DNA from: DASXAI01 sp963798445 | Lineage (GTDB): Bacteria; Actinomycetota; Acidimicrobiia; Acidimicrobiales; Ilumatobacteraceae | Direction: 5' to 3' | DNA: 64,000 nt | NCBI GenBank assembly: GCA_963798445.1 | Contig: CAWCTH010000008.1 | Location: forward strand, 496,001 to 560,000 | Program-made: the position numbers and the translations under genes | Part shown: one piece after another, positions 17,289 to 25,897 of the stretch | Numbering within the stretch: the stretch's first letter is position 1 | Layout: every line of letters starts with the position of its first letter | Notes under the pieces: generated by a model | What the model was told of the DNA's origin: nothing | Databases searched by the model: none | Seen by the model: the letters and a program-made list of their open reading frames with translations, nothing else

Positions 17289-17361
17289 GAGGAGGGAGCA
17301 AGACCCGCAGCGTAGGTCGCCGGATCGACGGCTCGGACCTCGCTGTCTTAGGGTCCACTCC

Positions 17362-18273
17362 GTGGTCGAGCGCATCAAGTACGACGAGTTCGGGCTGTTC
17401 CACGAGAACGCCGTGGAGTTCGGCCTGCCGTACGACGGCCCGCCCACGGTGCGGCGCGAACGGGTCGAGGTCGAGCCAGGCCGCGCGTTGAGCGCGCTGG
17501 TCTGGGGCACGGCCGAGCCCGAGATCGTCCTCTTGCACGGCGGGGCCCAGAACGCCCACACGTGGGACACCGTGGCGATGGCCCTGGGGCGTCCACTGGT
17601 GGCGATCGATCTGCCGGGCCACGGCCACTCCGACGGCCCGCGCGACGGTCCCCGCGGGCAGCTCGCTCTCACCGCCAACGCCGAGGACGTAGCGGTCGCC
17701 ATCCGCGCCCTGGCGCCGCGTGCCGCCGGTGTCGTCGGCATGTCGATGGGAGGGATGACGGCCATGGCGCTGGCTGGGGTGGCGCCCGAGCTGGTGCGGT
17801 CGCTGGTGCTGGTCGACATCACGCCCGGCATCACCGCCGAGAAGGGCAAGGCCATCACCGATTTCGTGAACGGGCCGGCCAGCTTCCCCAGCTTCGAGGA
17901 CCTGCTGGCCCGCACGATCGAGCACAACCCGACGCGTACCGAGTCGTCGTTGCGACGCGGCATCCTGCACAACGCCATCCAGCTCGACGACGGCACGTGG
18001 GAGTGGCGCTACCGGCGCTTCCGCATGCCCGAGGGACCGGCGCCCGAACGCCCCGACTATGCGGGGCTGTGGGACATCCTCGGCGGGCTCACCGTGCCGC
18101 TCATGCTGGTGCGAGGCATGCGCCCGCAGTCGGTGGTGGACGATGCCGACGAGGCCACGCTGCTCGAGCGGGTGCCGAGCGCGCGAGTCGAGCACGTGGA
18201 GGAGGCCGGCCACAGCGTGCAGGGCGATACGCCCCTCGAACTGGCCCACCTCATCGACGACTTCATCCCCTAG
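17362..18273 (+). CDS. Alpha/beta hydrolase
   Basis: A 303-residue alpha/beta-hydrolase from GTG 17362. IVLLHGGAQNAHTW is the oxyanion-loop strand, GMSMGGMTAMALA holds the nucleophile Ser, and VEEAGHSVQGDTP holds the catalytic His. The acid is likely the Asp near VVDDADEATL. The N-terminal part (about 45 residues) and the lid VNGPASFPSFEDLLARTIEH are not diagnostic. It is divergent from pcaL, so ester or lactone hydrolysis in aromatic catabolism is possible but unproven. Confidence 0.8.
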   Translation: MVERIKYDEFGLFHENAVEFGLPYDGPPTVRRERVEVEPGRALSALVWGTAEPEIVLLHGGAQNAHTWDTVAMALGRPLVAIDLPGHGHSDGPRDGPRGQLALTANAEDVAVAIRALAPRAAGVVGMSMGGMTAMALAGVAPELVRSLVLVDITPGITAEKGKAITDFVNGPASFPSFEDLLARTIEHNPTRTESSLRRGILHNAIQLDDGTWEWRYRRFRMPEGPAPERPDYAGLWDILGGLTVPLMLVRGMRPQSVVDDADEATLLERVPSARVEHVEEAGHSVQGDTPLELAHLIDDFIP

Positions 18274-18277
18274 AAAT

Positions 18278-18330
18278 TCCGAACTGATTCGGTTTGTCCT
18301 CGTATGTGACGGACAACGCGCGTCGGTTGG
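18278..18330 (-). repeat. Convergent-junction repeat, copy C (reverse orientation)
   Basis: The reverse complement shares 33 identical bases with copy B, starting CCAACCGACGCGCGTTGTCC. It then carries ATCAGTTCGG where B has ATCAGTTCGC. In this copy TTGTCC and GGACAA form a stem around GTCACATACGA, and CCGAA-CTGA-TTCGG forms a second hairpin. It lies between the stops of the alpha/beta hydrolase (18273) and copA (18355). Confidence 0.75.
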
Positions 18331-18354
18331 CGGCCGCCGCCCGGCTTGGGGGCG

Positions 18355-20565
18355 TCAGCGGCCACTCGGCTGGAAACGGAACAGCCGGAGGCTGTTGGCC
18401 ACCACCAGGACCGACGACGACGCCATCGCCAGGCCGGCGACCATCGGGTTGAGCAGTCCGAGGGCGGCGAGCGGCAGCGCGGCCACGTTGTAGCCGAACG
18501 CCCACGCCAGGTTGACCTTGATGGTGCGCAGGGTGCGGCGGCTCAGCCCGACGGCGTCGACGGCGGCGCCCAGGTCATCGCGCACAAGCGTGATGTCGGC
18601 CGCCTCGATGGACGCATCGGTGCCGCCCCCCATGGCGAGACCGAGGTCCGCGCCCACCAGTGCAGCGGCGTCGTTCACGCCGTCGCCCACCATCGCCACC
18701 ACATGACCGTCGGCCTGGAGGCGCCGAACGGCGTCGAGCTTCCCCGCCGGCTCGACGTCGGCCAGGACGGTCGAGATGCCGACCTCGGCGGCGACCGTTG
18801 CCGCCGCCGCGGCATTGTCGCCGGTGAGCAGCACGGTGGTGAGTCCAAGCCGTCCGAAGGCGGCGACGGCGGCCGCCGATGTGGGGCGCACCGTGTCCGC
18901 CACGACGGCAACGCCCGTGATCCGGCCGTCCCAACCGATGGCGACCACGGTTCGCCCGCCGGCGGCGGCCCGCCGGAGTGCCTCGTCGATCCCGTCGTCG
19001 CCGGCCCGGCCCTCGGCGACGAACGAGGGGCGTCCGGCGCGTACGCGGCGCCCACCTACCGTGCCCTCGACGCCGAGACCGCTGGCGGACCGGAAGTCCT
19101 CGACCGGCCGGCGTTCCTCGGGGGCGATGGCGGCGGCGATGGCCTTGGCCACCGGGTGCTCGCTGGCCGACTCGATGCTGGCCATCGTCACCAAGAGATC
19201 GTGGCGATCGAGCCCGTTGGCGGCCACGATCTCGACCACGCCCATCCGCCCCGTTGTGACGGTGCCGGTCTTGTCGACCACGATGGTGTCGACGGCCCGG
19301 GCCGACTCCAGCACATCGGGCCCCCGGATGAGCACGCCCAGCTGTGCGCCACGCCCGGTGCCGGCCAGGAGCGCGAGCGGCGTCGCCAGGCCGAGGGCGC
19401 ACGGGCACGCCACGATGAGAACGGCGATCGCCGGAGCCAGGGCGGCGGCGGCGCTTTCGCCGAGGGCCAACCACGCGAGGAACGTGGCCGCCGACAACAG
19501 CAGCACGATGGGGACGAACACCGCCGCGACCCGATCGGCCAGGCGCTGCACGGGCGCCTTGCCTGATTGGGCGTCGGCCACGAGGCGCGCCATCTGGGCG
19601 AGGGTGGTGTCGGCGCCGACCCGAGTCGCCTCCACGACGAGGCGCCCGGCGACGTTCACGGTGGCCCCCGTGACCTGATCGCCCGGGCCGACTTCCGTGG
19701 GCACCGACTCGCCGGTGACCAACGACGCGTCGATGGCGGAGCGGCCGTCCACCACGACGCCGTCGGTGGCGATCTTCTCGCCCGGCCGCACGACGAAGCG
19801 GTCGCCGCGAGCGAGGACGTCGACCGGAACGAGGGTCTCGCGGCCGTCCGGTCCGAGCCGGCTGGCCTCCTTGGCCCCGAGGTCGGCCAGCGCCCGGATG
19901 GCGTCACCGCCCCGGCGGCGCGCCCGCGCTTCGAACCAGCGCCCCAGCAACAGGAACAGGGTGGTGGCGGCGGCCACCTCGAAGTAGATCGCCGAGGTCG
20001 CGTCCATGCGGTCGGCGGTGAGGGTGAAGTCGTGGCGCATGCCGGCGGCACCGGCGTCGCCGAACAGGAGGGCGCCCAGCGACCACAGGTAGGCGATGCC
20101 CACACCCAACGACACCAGTGTGTCCATGGTGGTGGAGCGGTGGCGCAGGTTGGCCAGGGCGACCCGGTGGAACGGCCAGGCGCCCCACGTGGCGATGGGG
20201 GTGGTGAGCGCCAGGCTCACCCACTGCCAGCCGGTGAACTGCCACGCCGGCACCATGCCCATGACGATGACGGGCACGGCCAGCACGGCCACGATCGCCA
20301 CTCGCCAACCCAGGGCGGTGGTGGTGTCGGGGGCTCCACGTGGTCCTGGCGTTCGAAGGCGGGCGGAGTATCCGGCGGCCTCGATCACACCCACCAGGGC
20401 GGCGGGGTCCGTTCCGCTCGGCGCCTCGACGTGGGCCACTTCGAGGGCGTAGTTCACGGTGGCGTCGACACCATCGACGTTGTTGAGCGTGCGTTCGATC
20501 CGCGCCGCGCAGGCGGCGCACGTCATGCCGCCGATCTCGAAGTCGATGGTGTCGGTCGGGGTCAC
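18355..20565 (-). CDS. copA: Copper-exporting P1B-type ATPase
   Basis: A 736-residue Cu(I) efflux ATPase from GTG 20565. One N-terminal HMA domain has GGMTCAACAARIE (Cys16 and Cys19). Membrane helices include the transport motif CPCALG in LIVACPCALGLATPLAL. TGESVP is the actuator motif, DKTGTVTTG contains the phosphorylated Asp, SEHPVAKAI is the HP motif and MVGDGVNDAAAL the hinge. CPC plus the C-terminal NS (VVANSLRLFRF) places it in the P1B-1 (CopA) group. Its GTG overlaps the csoR TGA by four bases, so it is coupled to and presumably derepressed through CsoR. Confidence 0.95.
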   Translation of the reverse strand: MTPTDTIDFEIGGMTCAACAARIERTLNNVDGVDATVNYALEVAHVEAPSGTDPAALVGVIEAAGYSARLRTPGPRGAPDTTTALGWRVAIVAVLAVPVIVMGMVPAWQFTGWQWVSLALTTPIATWGAWPFHRVALANLRHRSTTMDTLVSLGVGIAYLWSLGALLFGDAGAAGMRHDFTLTADRMDATSAIYFEVAAATTLFLLLGRWFEARARRRGGDAIRALADLGAKEASRLGPDGRETLVPVDVLARGDRFVVRPGEKIATDGVVVDGRSAIDASLVTGESVPTEVGPGDQVTGATVNVAGRLVVEATRVGADTTLAQMARLVADAQSGKAPVQRLADRVAAVFVPIVLLLSAATFLAWLALGESAAAALAPAIAVLIVACPCALGLATPLALLAGTGRGAQLGVLIRGPDVLESARAVDTIVVDKTGTVTTGRMGVVEIVAANGLDRHDLLVTMASIESASEHPVAKAIAAAIAPEERRPVEDFRSASGLGVEGTVGGRRVRAGRPSFVAEGRAGDDGIDEALRRAAAGGRTVVAIGWDGRITGVAVVADTVRPTSAAAVAAFGRLGLTTVLLTGDNAAAAATVAAEVGISTVLADVEPAGKLDAVRRLQADGHVVAMVGDGVNDAAALVGADLGLAMGGGTDASIEAADITLVRDDLGAAVDAVGLSRRTLRTIKVNLAWAFGYNVAALPLAALGLLNPMVAGLAMASSSVLVVANSLRLFRFQPSGR

Positions 20566-20846
20566 GATTTCACGAGGCGGGTGATGGCCGCTTGTGCCTC
20601 GGCCAGGCGCTCGTCGATCACATCGCGGTCGCCTTGGCTCACCGCGTCCGCCACGCAATGGGCGAGGTGCTCCTCGAGCAGGTTCAGGGCCACCGACTGC
20701 AGGGCACGCGTGGCGGCGGACACCTGCGTCAGCACGTCGATGCAGTACTGGTCCTCGTCCACCATCCGGGCGATGCCCCGAACTTGGCCCTCGACGCGCC
20801 GCAGGGCGGCAAGATGACGGTCCTTCGTCTCGGTGTAGCCAGGCAT
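20562..20846 (-). CDS. csoR: Copper-sensing transcriptional repressor
   Basis: A 94-residue CsoR/RcnR-family regulator starting MPGYTETKDRHLAALRRVEG. The Cu(I) ligands are complete with CsoR spacing: Cys35 (QYCIDV), His60 and Cys64 (EEHLAHC). Arg/Lys-rich helix 1 and GQVRGIARMV fit the DNA-binding surface. It heads the csoR-copA operon (overlap GTGA at 20562-20565), so the expected function is copper-relieved autorepression. A candidate operator lies just upstream at 20856-20871. Confidence 0.95.
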   Translation of the reverse strand: MPGYTETKDRHLAALRRVEGQVRGIARMVDEDQYCIDVLTQVSAATRALQSVALNLLEEHLAHCVADAVSQGDRDVIDERLAEAQAAITRLVKS

Positions 20847-20855
20847 GATGCCATC

Positions 20856-20871
20856 ATACCGTGGGGGGGTA
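20856..20871. promoter_or_regulatory. Candidate CsoR operator
   Basis: ATACCGTGGGGGGGTA lies nine bases before the csoR ATG. The arms ATACC and GGTA flank a G tract of seven bases, as in CsoR-type operators, which combine short inverted arms with a G/C run. It is related to, but one base longer in the spacer than, the three ATACC-N6-GGTAT sites near the CstR-like gene at 60643. Confidence 0.65.
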
Positions 20872-20908
20872 GGGTCGCCGCATGCTGGAGGCGGCGTAGG
20901 GTGGGTGG

Positions 20909-21628
20909 GTGGTAGAGGCTCGGGTCGGGCGGGTGGGTCAGGCATCGGAGCAAGATGCCGTCACGGACCTGCTTGCCGCACTGGCGGCGCGGTCGCCCTA
21001 CGGGGCCCTCGACCCGCCCGCCGTCGCCGGCGCGCTCGGCGCCCCGCTGTCGGAGGCCGGTGCCCTCATCGAGTATGTCGGGTCCCAGCTCGGCACCACC
21101 GACCCTCAGGTGGCGGCTTCCGTGGCCTTCCAGGGGGTGTGCAGCCGGCTGGCGGCGGCGGTGCTGGTGGCCAACGAGCGCCTAGGCGTGGCCATCGACG
21201 TGCCGTTCACGTCGTTGCGTTGGCGCGGCACCGACACCGGGCTGCGGTTGGGACTGATCGAGGTCGCCGGCGGGTCACGGCGACCGTGGCCCGACGCCGT
21301 CGCCCGCCTCGTCGGCGATGCCTTCGAGCCGTGGGCGGTGGCGGTCCGGCGCCACGTGCGGATCGGTCAGCGGCTGCTGTGGGGCAACGCCGCGGCGTCG
21401 TTGCTGGGCGCCACCAACGAAGTGGCCGCCGGCGGCTCGGTGGTGGGCGGCGCCGGCCGCCCTGCTCGTCTGGCCGGCGACGCACTGGCTGCCCTGCCCC
21501 GCGGCGGTCTGGCGACGGTGACGGCCGGGCCACACCGTGTCGCCTTCCGCCGGCTCACCTGTTGCCTCATCGACAAGGCGCCCGGCTACGGCCGCTGCGG
21601 GGAGTGCAGCCTCGACCATCGGGTGTGA
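20909..21628 (+). CDS. FhuF-like (2Fe-2S) protein, probable ferric-siderophore reductase
   Basis: A 239-residue protein from GTG 20909. Most of it lacks strong motifs, but the C-terminus RRLTCCLIDKAPGYGRCGEC carries the CC-x10-C-x2-C cluster that binds 2Fe-2S in FhuF-type reductases. The DVPFTSLRWRGTDTGLRL region and the GNAAASLLGATNEV helix also fit this group. The known role is reductive iron release from siderophores; no siderophore transport gene is near. The promoter must share the 62-base gap with csoR, so copper-linked control is possible. Confidence 0.75.
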   Translation: MVEARVGRVGQASEQDAVTDLLAALAARSPYGALDPPAVAGALGAPLSEAGALIEYVGSQLGTTDPQVAASVAFQGVCSRLAAAVLVANERLGVAIDVPFTSLRWRGTDTGLRLGLIEVAGGSRRPWPDAVARLVGDAFEPWAVAVRRHVRIGQRLLWGNAAASLLGATNEVAAGGSVVGGAGRPARLAGDALAALPRGGLATVTAGPHRVAFRRLTCCLIDKAPGYGRCGECSLDHRV

Positions 21629-22136
21629 TGTGAGCGGCTCTCCGAGGGCGAGTGAGCCGTTGGGTCGCTGACGGGTCGGTGGTCGATCGGCCGGCTCGGT
21701 CGTCGTCGCGGTGGGTGGTCGGCGGCGGCGGCGTTGACCGGTTCTCGGTGCGTGGACGCGTCAAACCTGAGGCACAACCGCACAGAGAAGCCCGGATGCA
21801 CCGAGAAACATAGTGCTGGGGCTCACGCACCGTGGCTTCCGATCGAACAGGTCTCGCCGGGCGACAACGCCGCTACCGACAGTGCTCACTGGTCGCGAGT
21901 GAGGGATCGCCAACCGACCGAAGCATGAACCGTTCCACGGGCCGGTGGCGGTTCCCGCCGGCCCATCGGTGCGCCCCCGAAGCGTTTTGATGCGCGATAC
22001 GTGTCGCAATTGAGCGGAAACCGCAGCCAGTACGCCCCGAGACGGAGCGAAACCGGGGGCGGGGCGAACGCGGGCGGGGCGAGTGTGGGACGGCGCGAAA
22101 GCGAAAGCGGGCGGGGCGGCGCGCGGGGCGGCTCGG
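21629..22136. other. 508-bp gene-free convergent region with hairpins and repeat copy D
   Basis: No convincing gene was found in any frame. It contains a CTCACT-GGTCGCG-AGTGAG hairpin (21885-21903), a GGGCCGG...CCGGCCC hairpin (21939-21964), the diverged repeat copy D (21986-22036) and a purine-rich GCGAAAGCG tract before the monooxygenase stop. Base composition around 21740-21930 is less GC-rich than the neighbouring genes, which could mean a decayed gene or a structured RNA. Confidence 0.5.
21986..22036 (+). repeat. Convergent-junction repeat, copy D (diverged)
   Basis: GATGCGCGATACGTGTCGCA, then ATTGAGCGG, AAACCGCAGCCAGTACGCC. It aligns to copies A and B over the whole length with one extra base and more mismatches; GCGCGATAC is shared exactly with copy A. 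It again lies between converging genes (FhuF-like and the monooxygenase). Confidence 0.5.
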
Positions 22137-24060
22137 TTAGAGCTTGTCGTAGTCGGCGGGGTCGACGGCGCGGGTGCGCTTCCAGTACTCGATGAGCGGG
22201 TACGGCCAGTTCTGGGCCACCCGCCCCTTGGCGTTCTTGTACCAGCTGTTCACGTTGGCCACGCCCCACACCATGCGCAGGTTCTCGGCGTCGACCGCGG
22301 CGTTGTAGGTGTCGTGCACCTCGGGCTTGCACTCGAGCGCCCGCGCGCCGGTCGCCAGCACGGTCTTGATGCTGTCGAGGACGTAGCGGACCTCGCACTC
22401 GGTGAACCAGATGATGCTGCCGTTCACCACGATGTTCGTGTTGGGCCCGTAGAGCATGAAGAAGTTGGGGAACCCGGGAACCGTGATGCCCAGGTAGGCA
22501 CGGGCGTCGCCGTCCCATCGGTCGTGCAGGTCGACACCGCCGCGCCCGACCACCTTCATCGGCATGAGGAACCGCGACGGCTGGAAGCCGGTGCCGTAGA
22601 TCAGCACGTCGAAGCGATGCAACTCGCCGTCGTCGGTGACAACACCTTCCGGTGTGATGCGCTCGATCTCGGTGGTGGTGAGCTGGACGTTGTCGCGCTG
22701 CAGCGTCTGGGCCCACACGCCGTTGTCGACGATGATGCGCTTGGCCGCCGGCGGGTAGCTCGGCAGCACCTTGGCCAGCAGGTCGGGATGGTCCGGGTAC
22801 TGCGTCTCGATGGCCTCGGTGAGCATGACCCGGAGCATGTCGTTCAGCTCGCTGACGGAGCGCTCCTGATGGGGCCAGTCGGGGTCGACCTCGGCCATCG
22901 GCCGCAGCGTCTCGGCGCCCCGCCAGAAGAGCCAGAAGCGGTAGAGCTGGCGGTAGTACGGCACGTGCTGCAGGAGCCATTGCAGTCCCTCGGGCACCCG
23001 CTCGTGGTAGTGCGGCATGGGGAAGAACCAGTTCGGCGTGCGCTGGAAGATCTCCAGCTGCTCGACCTGCTCGGCGATGATGGGCGAGAACTGGGCGGCG
23101 CTGCAGCCGGTGCCGATGACCCCCACGCGCTTGCCGGTCAGGTCGACGCTGTGATCCCACTCGGCGGAGTGGAAGGAGGGCCCGGCGAAACTGGCGCGGC
23201 CGTCGATGCTGGGCAACTGCGGCCGGTTGAGCTGACCCACCGCGCTGATGACGGCGTTGGCCTGCAGGCGGTCTTCTTTCCCGTCGGCTCCGAGCAGCTC
23301 CAGCGTCCAGGTGGCGGTGCCTTCGTCGAAGACGACCGACGTGACCTCGGTGCTGAACCGGGTGTTGCCGCGGATGCCGAACTCGTCGACGCACTGGCGG
23401 AAGTAGCGGTGGAGCTCTTCGCGGGGCGAGTAGAAGAACGGCCAGTCGTCGCGCTGGGCGAACGAGTAGCTGTAGTAGTGGTTCGGGATGTCGACCCGGC
23501 AACCGGGATAGGTGTTCTCCAGCCACGTGCCGCCGACGTCGGGGTTCTTGTCGAGCACCACGTAGGACACACCCGCTTGCGCCAGTTCGTAGGCGGCCAC
23601 GATGCCGGACATGCCGGCGCCGATGATGGCGACCAGGAAGGGCCGGTCGGCGTCGACGTCGGCCTTGTGCCAGTGCGACACGCGGTCCTCGGTCGAGCGC
23701 GACTTCCTCCTCCATCATGGGGAGGTAGTCGGCACCGGGCAGGCCGCCTGACAAGAAGTCGAGGATGCGGTCGAGATCGGCAGTGGTCGGAGGGGCCCCC
23801 TTGACGCTGCCACCATCACGGAACTTGACCAGGGCCTGCAGCGCCAGCTCCCTGATGGCCGCCTGCTGGTCCTCGGTGAGCCCGCCCTGCTCCTCCATCA
23901 TGAGTGTGGGATCGATCCGAAGGTCGTCGCGCAGCAGCGAGACGTCGCCGGTGACCAGCGCCAGTGCGGGAAGCAGGGCGGGCAGGTCGGCGTACTGCAG
24001 TGCGTCTCGGATCGCGTCGTCGTCGGCGGTGATCGCTTCGACTGGCCTCGCGAGTGCCAT
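22137..24060 (-). CDS. Flavin-containing Baeyer-Villiger monooxygenase, frameshifted
   Basis: NADPH/FAD monooxygenase inserting oxygen into ketones. From ATG 24060 the N-terminal helical extension reads MALARPVEAITADDDAIRDA and continues with LTEDQQAAIRELALQALVKF and DYLPMMEEEVAL. Near 23692 the frame shifts into EDRVSHWHKADVDADRPFLV, followed by the FAD motif GAGMSGI, KNPDVGGTWLENTYPGCRVD, the second Rossmann motif GTGCSAAQ and the BVMO-type FQRTPNWF. The 514 residues from 23681 would be a workable enzyme alone, but this extended N-terminus is normal in a BVMO subgroup, giving about 640 residues. The break is one base. A perfect palindrome lies 56 bases upstream. Confidence 0.88.
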
Positions 24061-24115
24061 GACAGTCCGTCCCCTCGTCGCTCGGGCGGCCGCAGAACCC
24101 CTAGCGACCGGCTGA

Positions 24116-24131
24116 CGTCACTGTAGTGACG
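24116..24131. promoter_or_regulatory. Perfect 7-2-7 palindrome upstream of the BVMO gene (candidate operator)
   Basis: CGTCACTGTAGTGACG has perfect arms CGTCACT and AGTGACG around GT. It is 56 bases upstream of the BVMO ATG (24060), a normal operator position for a TetR-type repressor. No regulator gene is adjacent. Confidence 0.6.
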
Positions 24132-24137
24132 GAGCCC

Positions 24138-24297
24138 TCAGTGGGGATAGGCCCAGCTCGGCAGGTCCTTCGACGGGCTGACCTCCCACGCCGGCTCCCG
24201 CCGTTCCAGGAACGCCCGGGCCCGAAGCTCAGGGAGCAGGCGATCGAGCGGTACGGCGCGGTGCTGGCCCGCCACGGCGTCGAGGTGTAGTTCCGGC
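24138..24297 (-). pseudogene. Possible gene remnant between the LLM and BVMO genes
   Basis: On the minus strand the frame in line with the upstream LLM stop reads LRARAFLERREPAWEVSPSK then DLPSWAYPH and a TGA at 24138-24140. This looks like a protein C-terminus and recalls crotonase-family tails. The plus strand also has a coding-like stretch ending at a stop near 24291 (KLREQAIERYGAVLARHGVE), in which every codon ends in G or C. The two readings conflict, and neither has a start or domain, so this is a remnant of uncertain origin. Confidence 0.3.
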
Positions 24298-24302
24298 GCG
24301 GT

Positions 24303-25265
24303 CTACCCCGCGAGGAACGCCGGCCACACCTCGCGCAGGAACAGCTCCATGCCGTCGACCGCATCGGCGGCACCGAACGTGCCGTCGGTGCTCACGACGG
24401 TGTGGATCTCTTCGACGCCCGCGTCGCGGTAGGCCACGAGCTGATCCACGATCTGCTCGATGGTGCCCGTCATCGACTGGCGCCGATGGGCGTCGTCGAG
24501 ACCCGGGTAGACGGACGCGTCCTTGGTGAGGTGGGCGGCCACCAGGATCGACACCGGGATCTCACCGCCGCGACCGGCGGCGGTGGCCATGTCCTGCAGG
24601 CGGGCCTTGTGCTCGGCCATCTCTGACGGCAGCAGCATGAGCGCGTGCCAGCCGTCGCCGTACTGCACCGTGCGGCGCAGCGCGCGACGGCTGTTGCCGC
24701 CCACCAGGATGGGCGGGTGCGGCCGTTGCTCGGGCTGCGGCGTGACGCTGATCTCGGGAAAGCGGTAGAAGCGACCGTCGAAGCTGGGCCGGTCCTCGGT
24801 CCAGACGGCCTTGAAGATCTGGAGCTGCTCATCGGTCACCGCGCCCCGATCGTCGAACGGATGGAGCTGTAGCGCCTCGAACTCGTCGCGCAGCCAGCCG
24901 ACGCCCACACCGAACAGCACCCGGCCGCCCGAGAGCACGTCGATGGTGGCGATGGCCTTGGCCGTGGCCACCGGATGGCGATAGGGCAGCACGAGCACGC
25001 CGGTGCCGATGCGCACCCGCTCCGTGCGCGCCGCCAGGAACGTCAGCACGCTCAGGCAGTCCCACCACTCCAGCGGCTTGTCCGGGCTCTCGCCGAACTC
25101 GTGGGTGGCGTACGGGTACACGGCTCGGAAGCCGTAGGGGAAGGCGATGTGGTCGACGGACCAGAGCGTGTCGGCGCCGAGCTCGTCGGCGACATCGCAA
25201 GCCCGGGCTACGGCCGAGCGCGAGCTACCCGGTCCGACGTGGGGGGCGAAGAACCCGATCCTCAT
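24303..25265 (-). CDS. LLM class F420-dependent oxidoreductase (TIGR03619-like)
   Basis: A 320-residue luciferase-like TIM barrel from ATG 25265 (MRIGFFAPHVGPGSSRSAVA). Motifs: LWSVDHIAFP, RIGTGVLVLPYRHPVATAKA, LFGVGVGWLRDEFEAL and ILVGGNSRRALRRTVQYGDG. The pattern is that of actinobacterial F420 enzymes. It lies upstream of the BVMO on the same strand with about 240 bases between, and could act in the same catabolic route; the substrate is unknown. Confidence 0.87.
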   Translation of the reverse strand: MRIGFFAPHVGPGSSRSAVARACDVADELGADTLWSVDHIAFPYGFRAVYPYATHEFGESPDKPLEWWDCLSVLTFLAARTERVRIGTGVLVLPYRHPVATAKAIATIDVLSGGRVLFGVGVGWLRDEFEALQLHPFDDRGAVTDEQLQIFKAVWTEDRPSFDGRFYRFPEISVTPQPEQRPHPPILVGGNSRRALRRTVQYGDGWHALMLLPSEMAEHKARLQDMATAAGRGGEIPVSILVAAHLTKDASVYPGLDDAHRRQSMTGTIEQIVDQLVAYRDAGVEEIHTVVSTDGTFGAADAVDGMELFLREVWPAFLAG

Positions 25266-25415
25266 TGTTGCGCTCCGATCCGGTGGGCCGAGGGTCGAGG
25301 GCCGTGGACAGGCAGCCTGGCCGCGGCGGCCGGCCCGGCGCAACATCCGGGACGGGCCCACCCGGGCGGTGTTCGCCGACGACGAGCGGCGCCGCCGCCG
25401 TCAAGGAGCTGGTCC

Positions 25416-25881
25416 TCACGAGCTCGCCGTCCCGAGCCGGCGCAGGCCGTCGACGATGTAGCGCTTCACGTCGTCCCCGACGGAGAAGATCCCGGTCCCC
25501 AGGTCGCCGGCGTCGTTGGCGGCGCTGTAGATGACGCGCCGGTACCGCCCGGTGGCGAGCAGGGCGCTGATGGCCGCCAGCGCGTCGTCGATGGTGGCGC
25601 CGACGTGATCGGTCAGCTCGGGGTAGCCCCCGGCGGCGCCCGTCGGGATGCCGGCGGCGCGGGGCGGGTCCTGGCACTGGTAGGGCCGGATCACGGCGTT
25701 GCCCCCGCCGGCGGCGCACGCCGCGCCGCCCGGCGCGTGGTCCTGATCGAGCGCGGAATTGGCTCTCGTTGTCGTTGAAGATGAACAGCGCGTCGGCGTA
25801 CTCGGGCCGGGTGATCATCCACCCGAAGTCACCGGGCCGGCCGCTGCGCTCGAACACCGACCCCACCACGGCGATCGTCAT
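25416..25881 (-). CDS. Conserved hypothetical protein, frameshifted
   Basis: I do not recognise a named family. From 25881 the protein reads MTIAVVGSVFERSGRPGDFG, then TRPEYADALFIFNDNESQF. Near 25757 the frame shifts and continues as ALDQDHAPGGAACAAGGGNA, then VIRPYQCQDPPRAAGIPTGA and DLGTGIFSVGDDVKRYIVDG, ending at 25416. The reassembled length is about 155 residues. The FNDNE, Gly-rich and IRPYQCQ blocks look like a compact enzyme-like fold, but no catalytic role can be claimed. It starts 16 bases before the stop of the acyl-CoA dehydrogenase-like gene on the same strand. Confidence 0.6.
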
Positions 25882-25897
25882 GGCGCCATCGTCGCGC

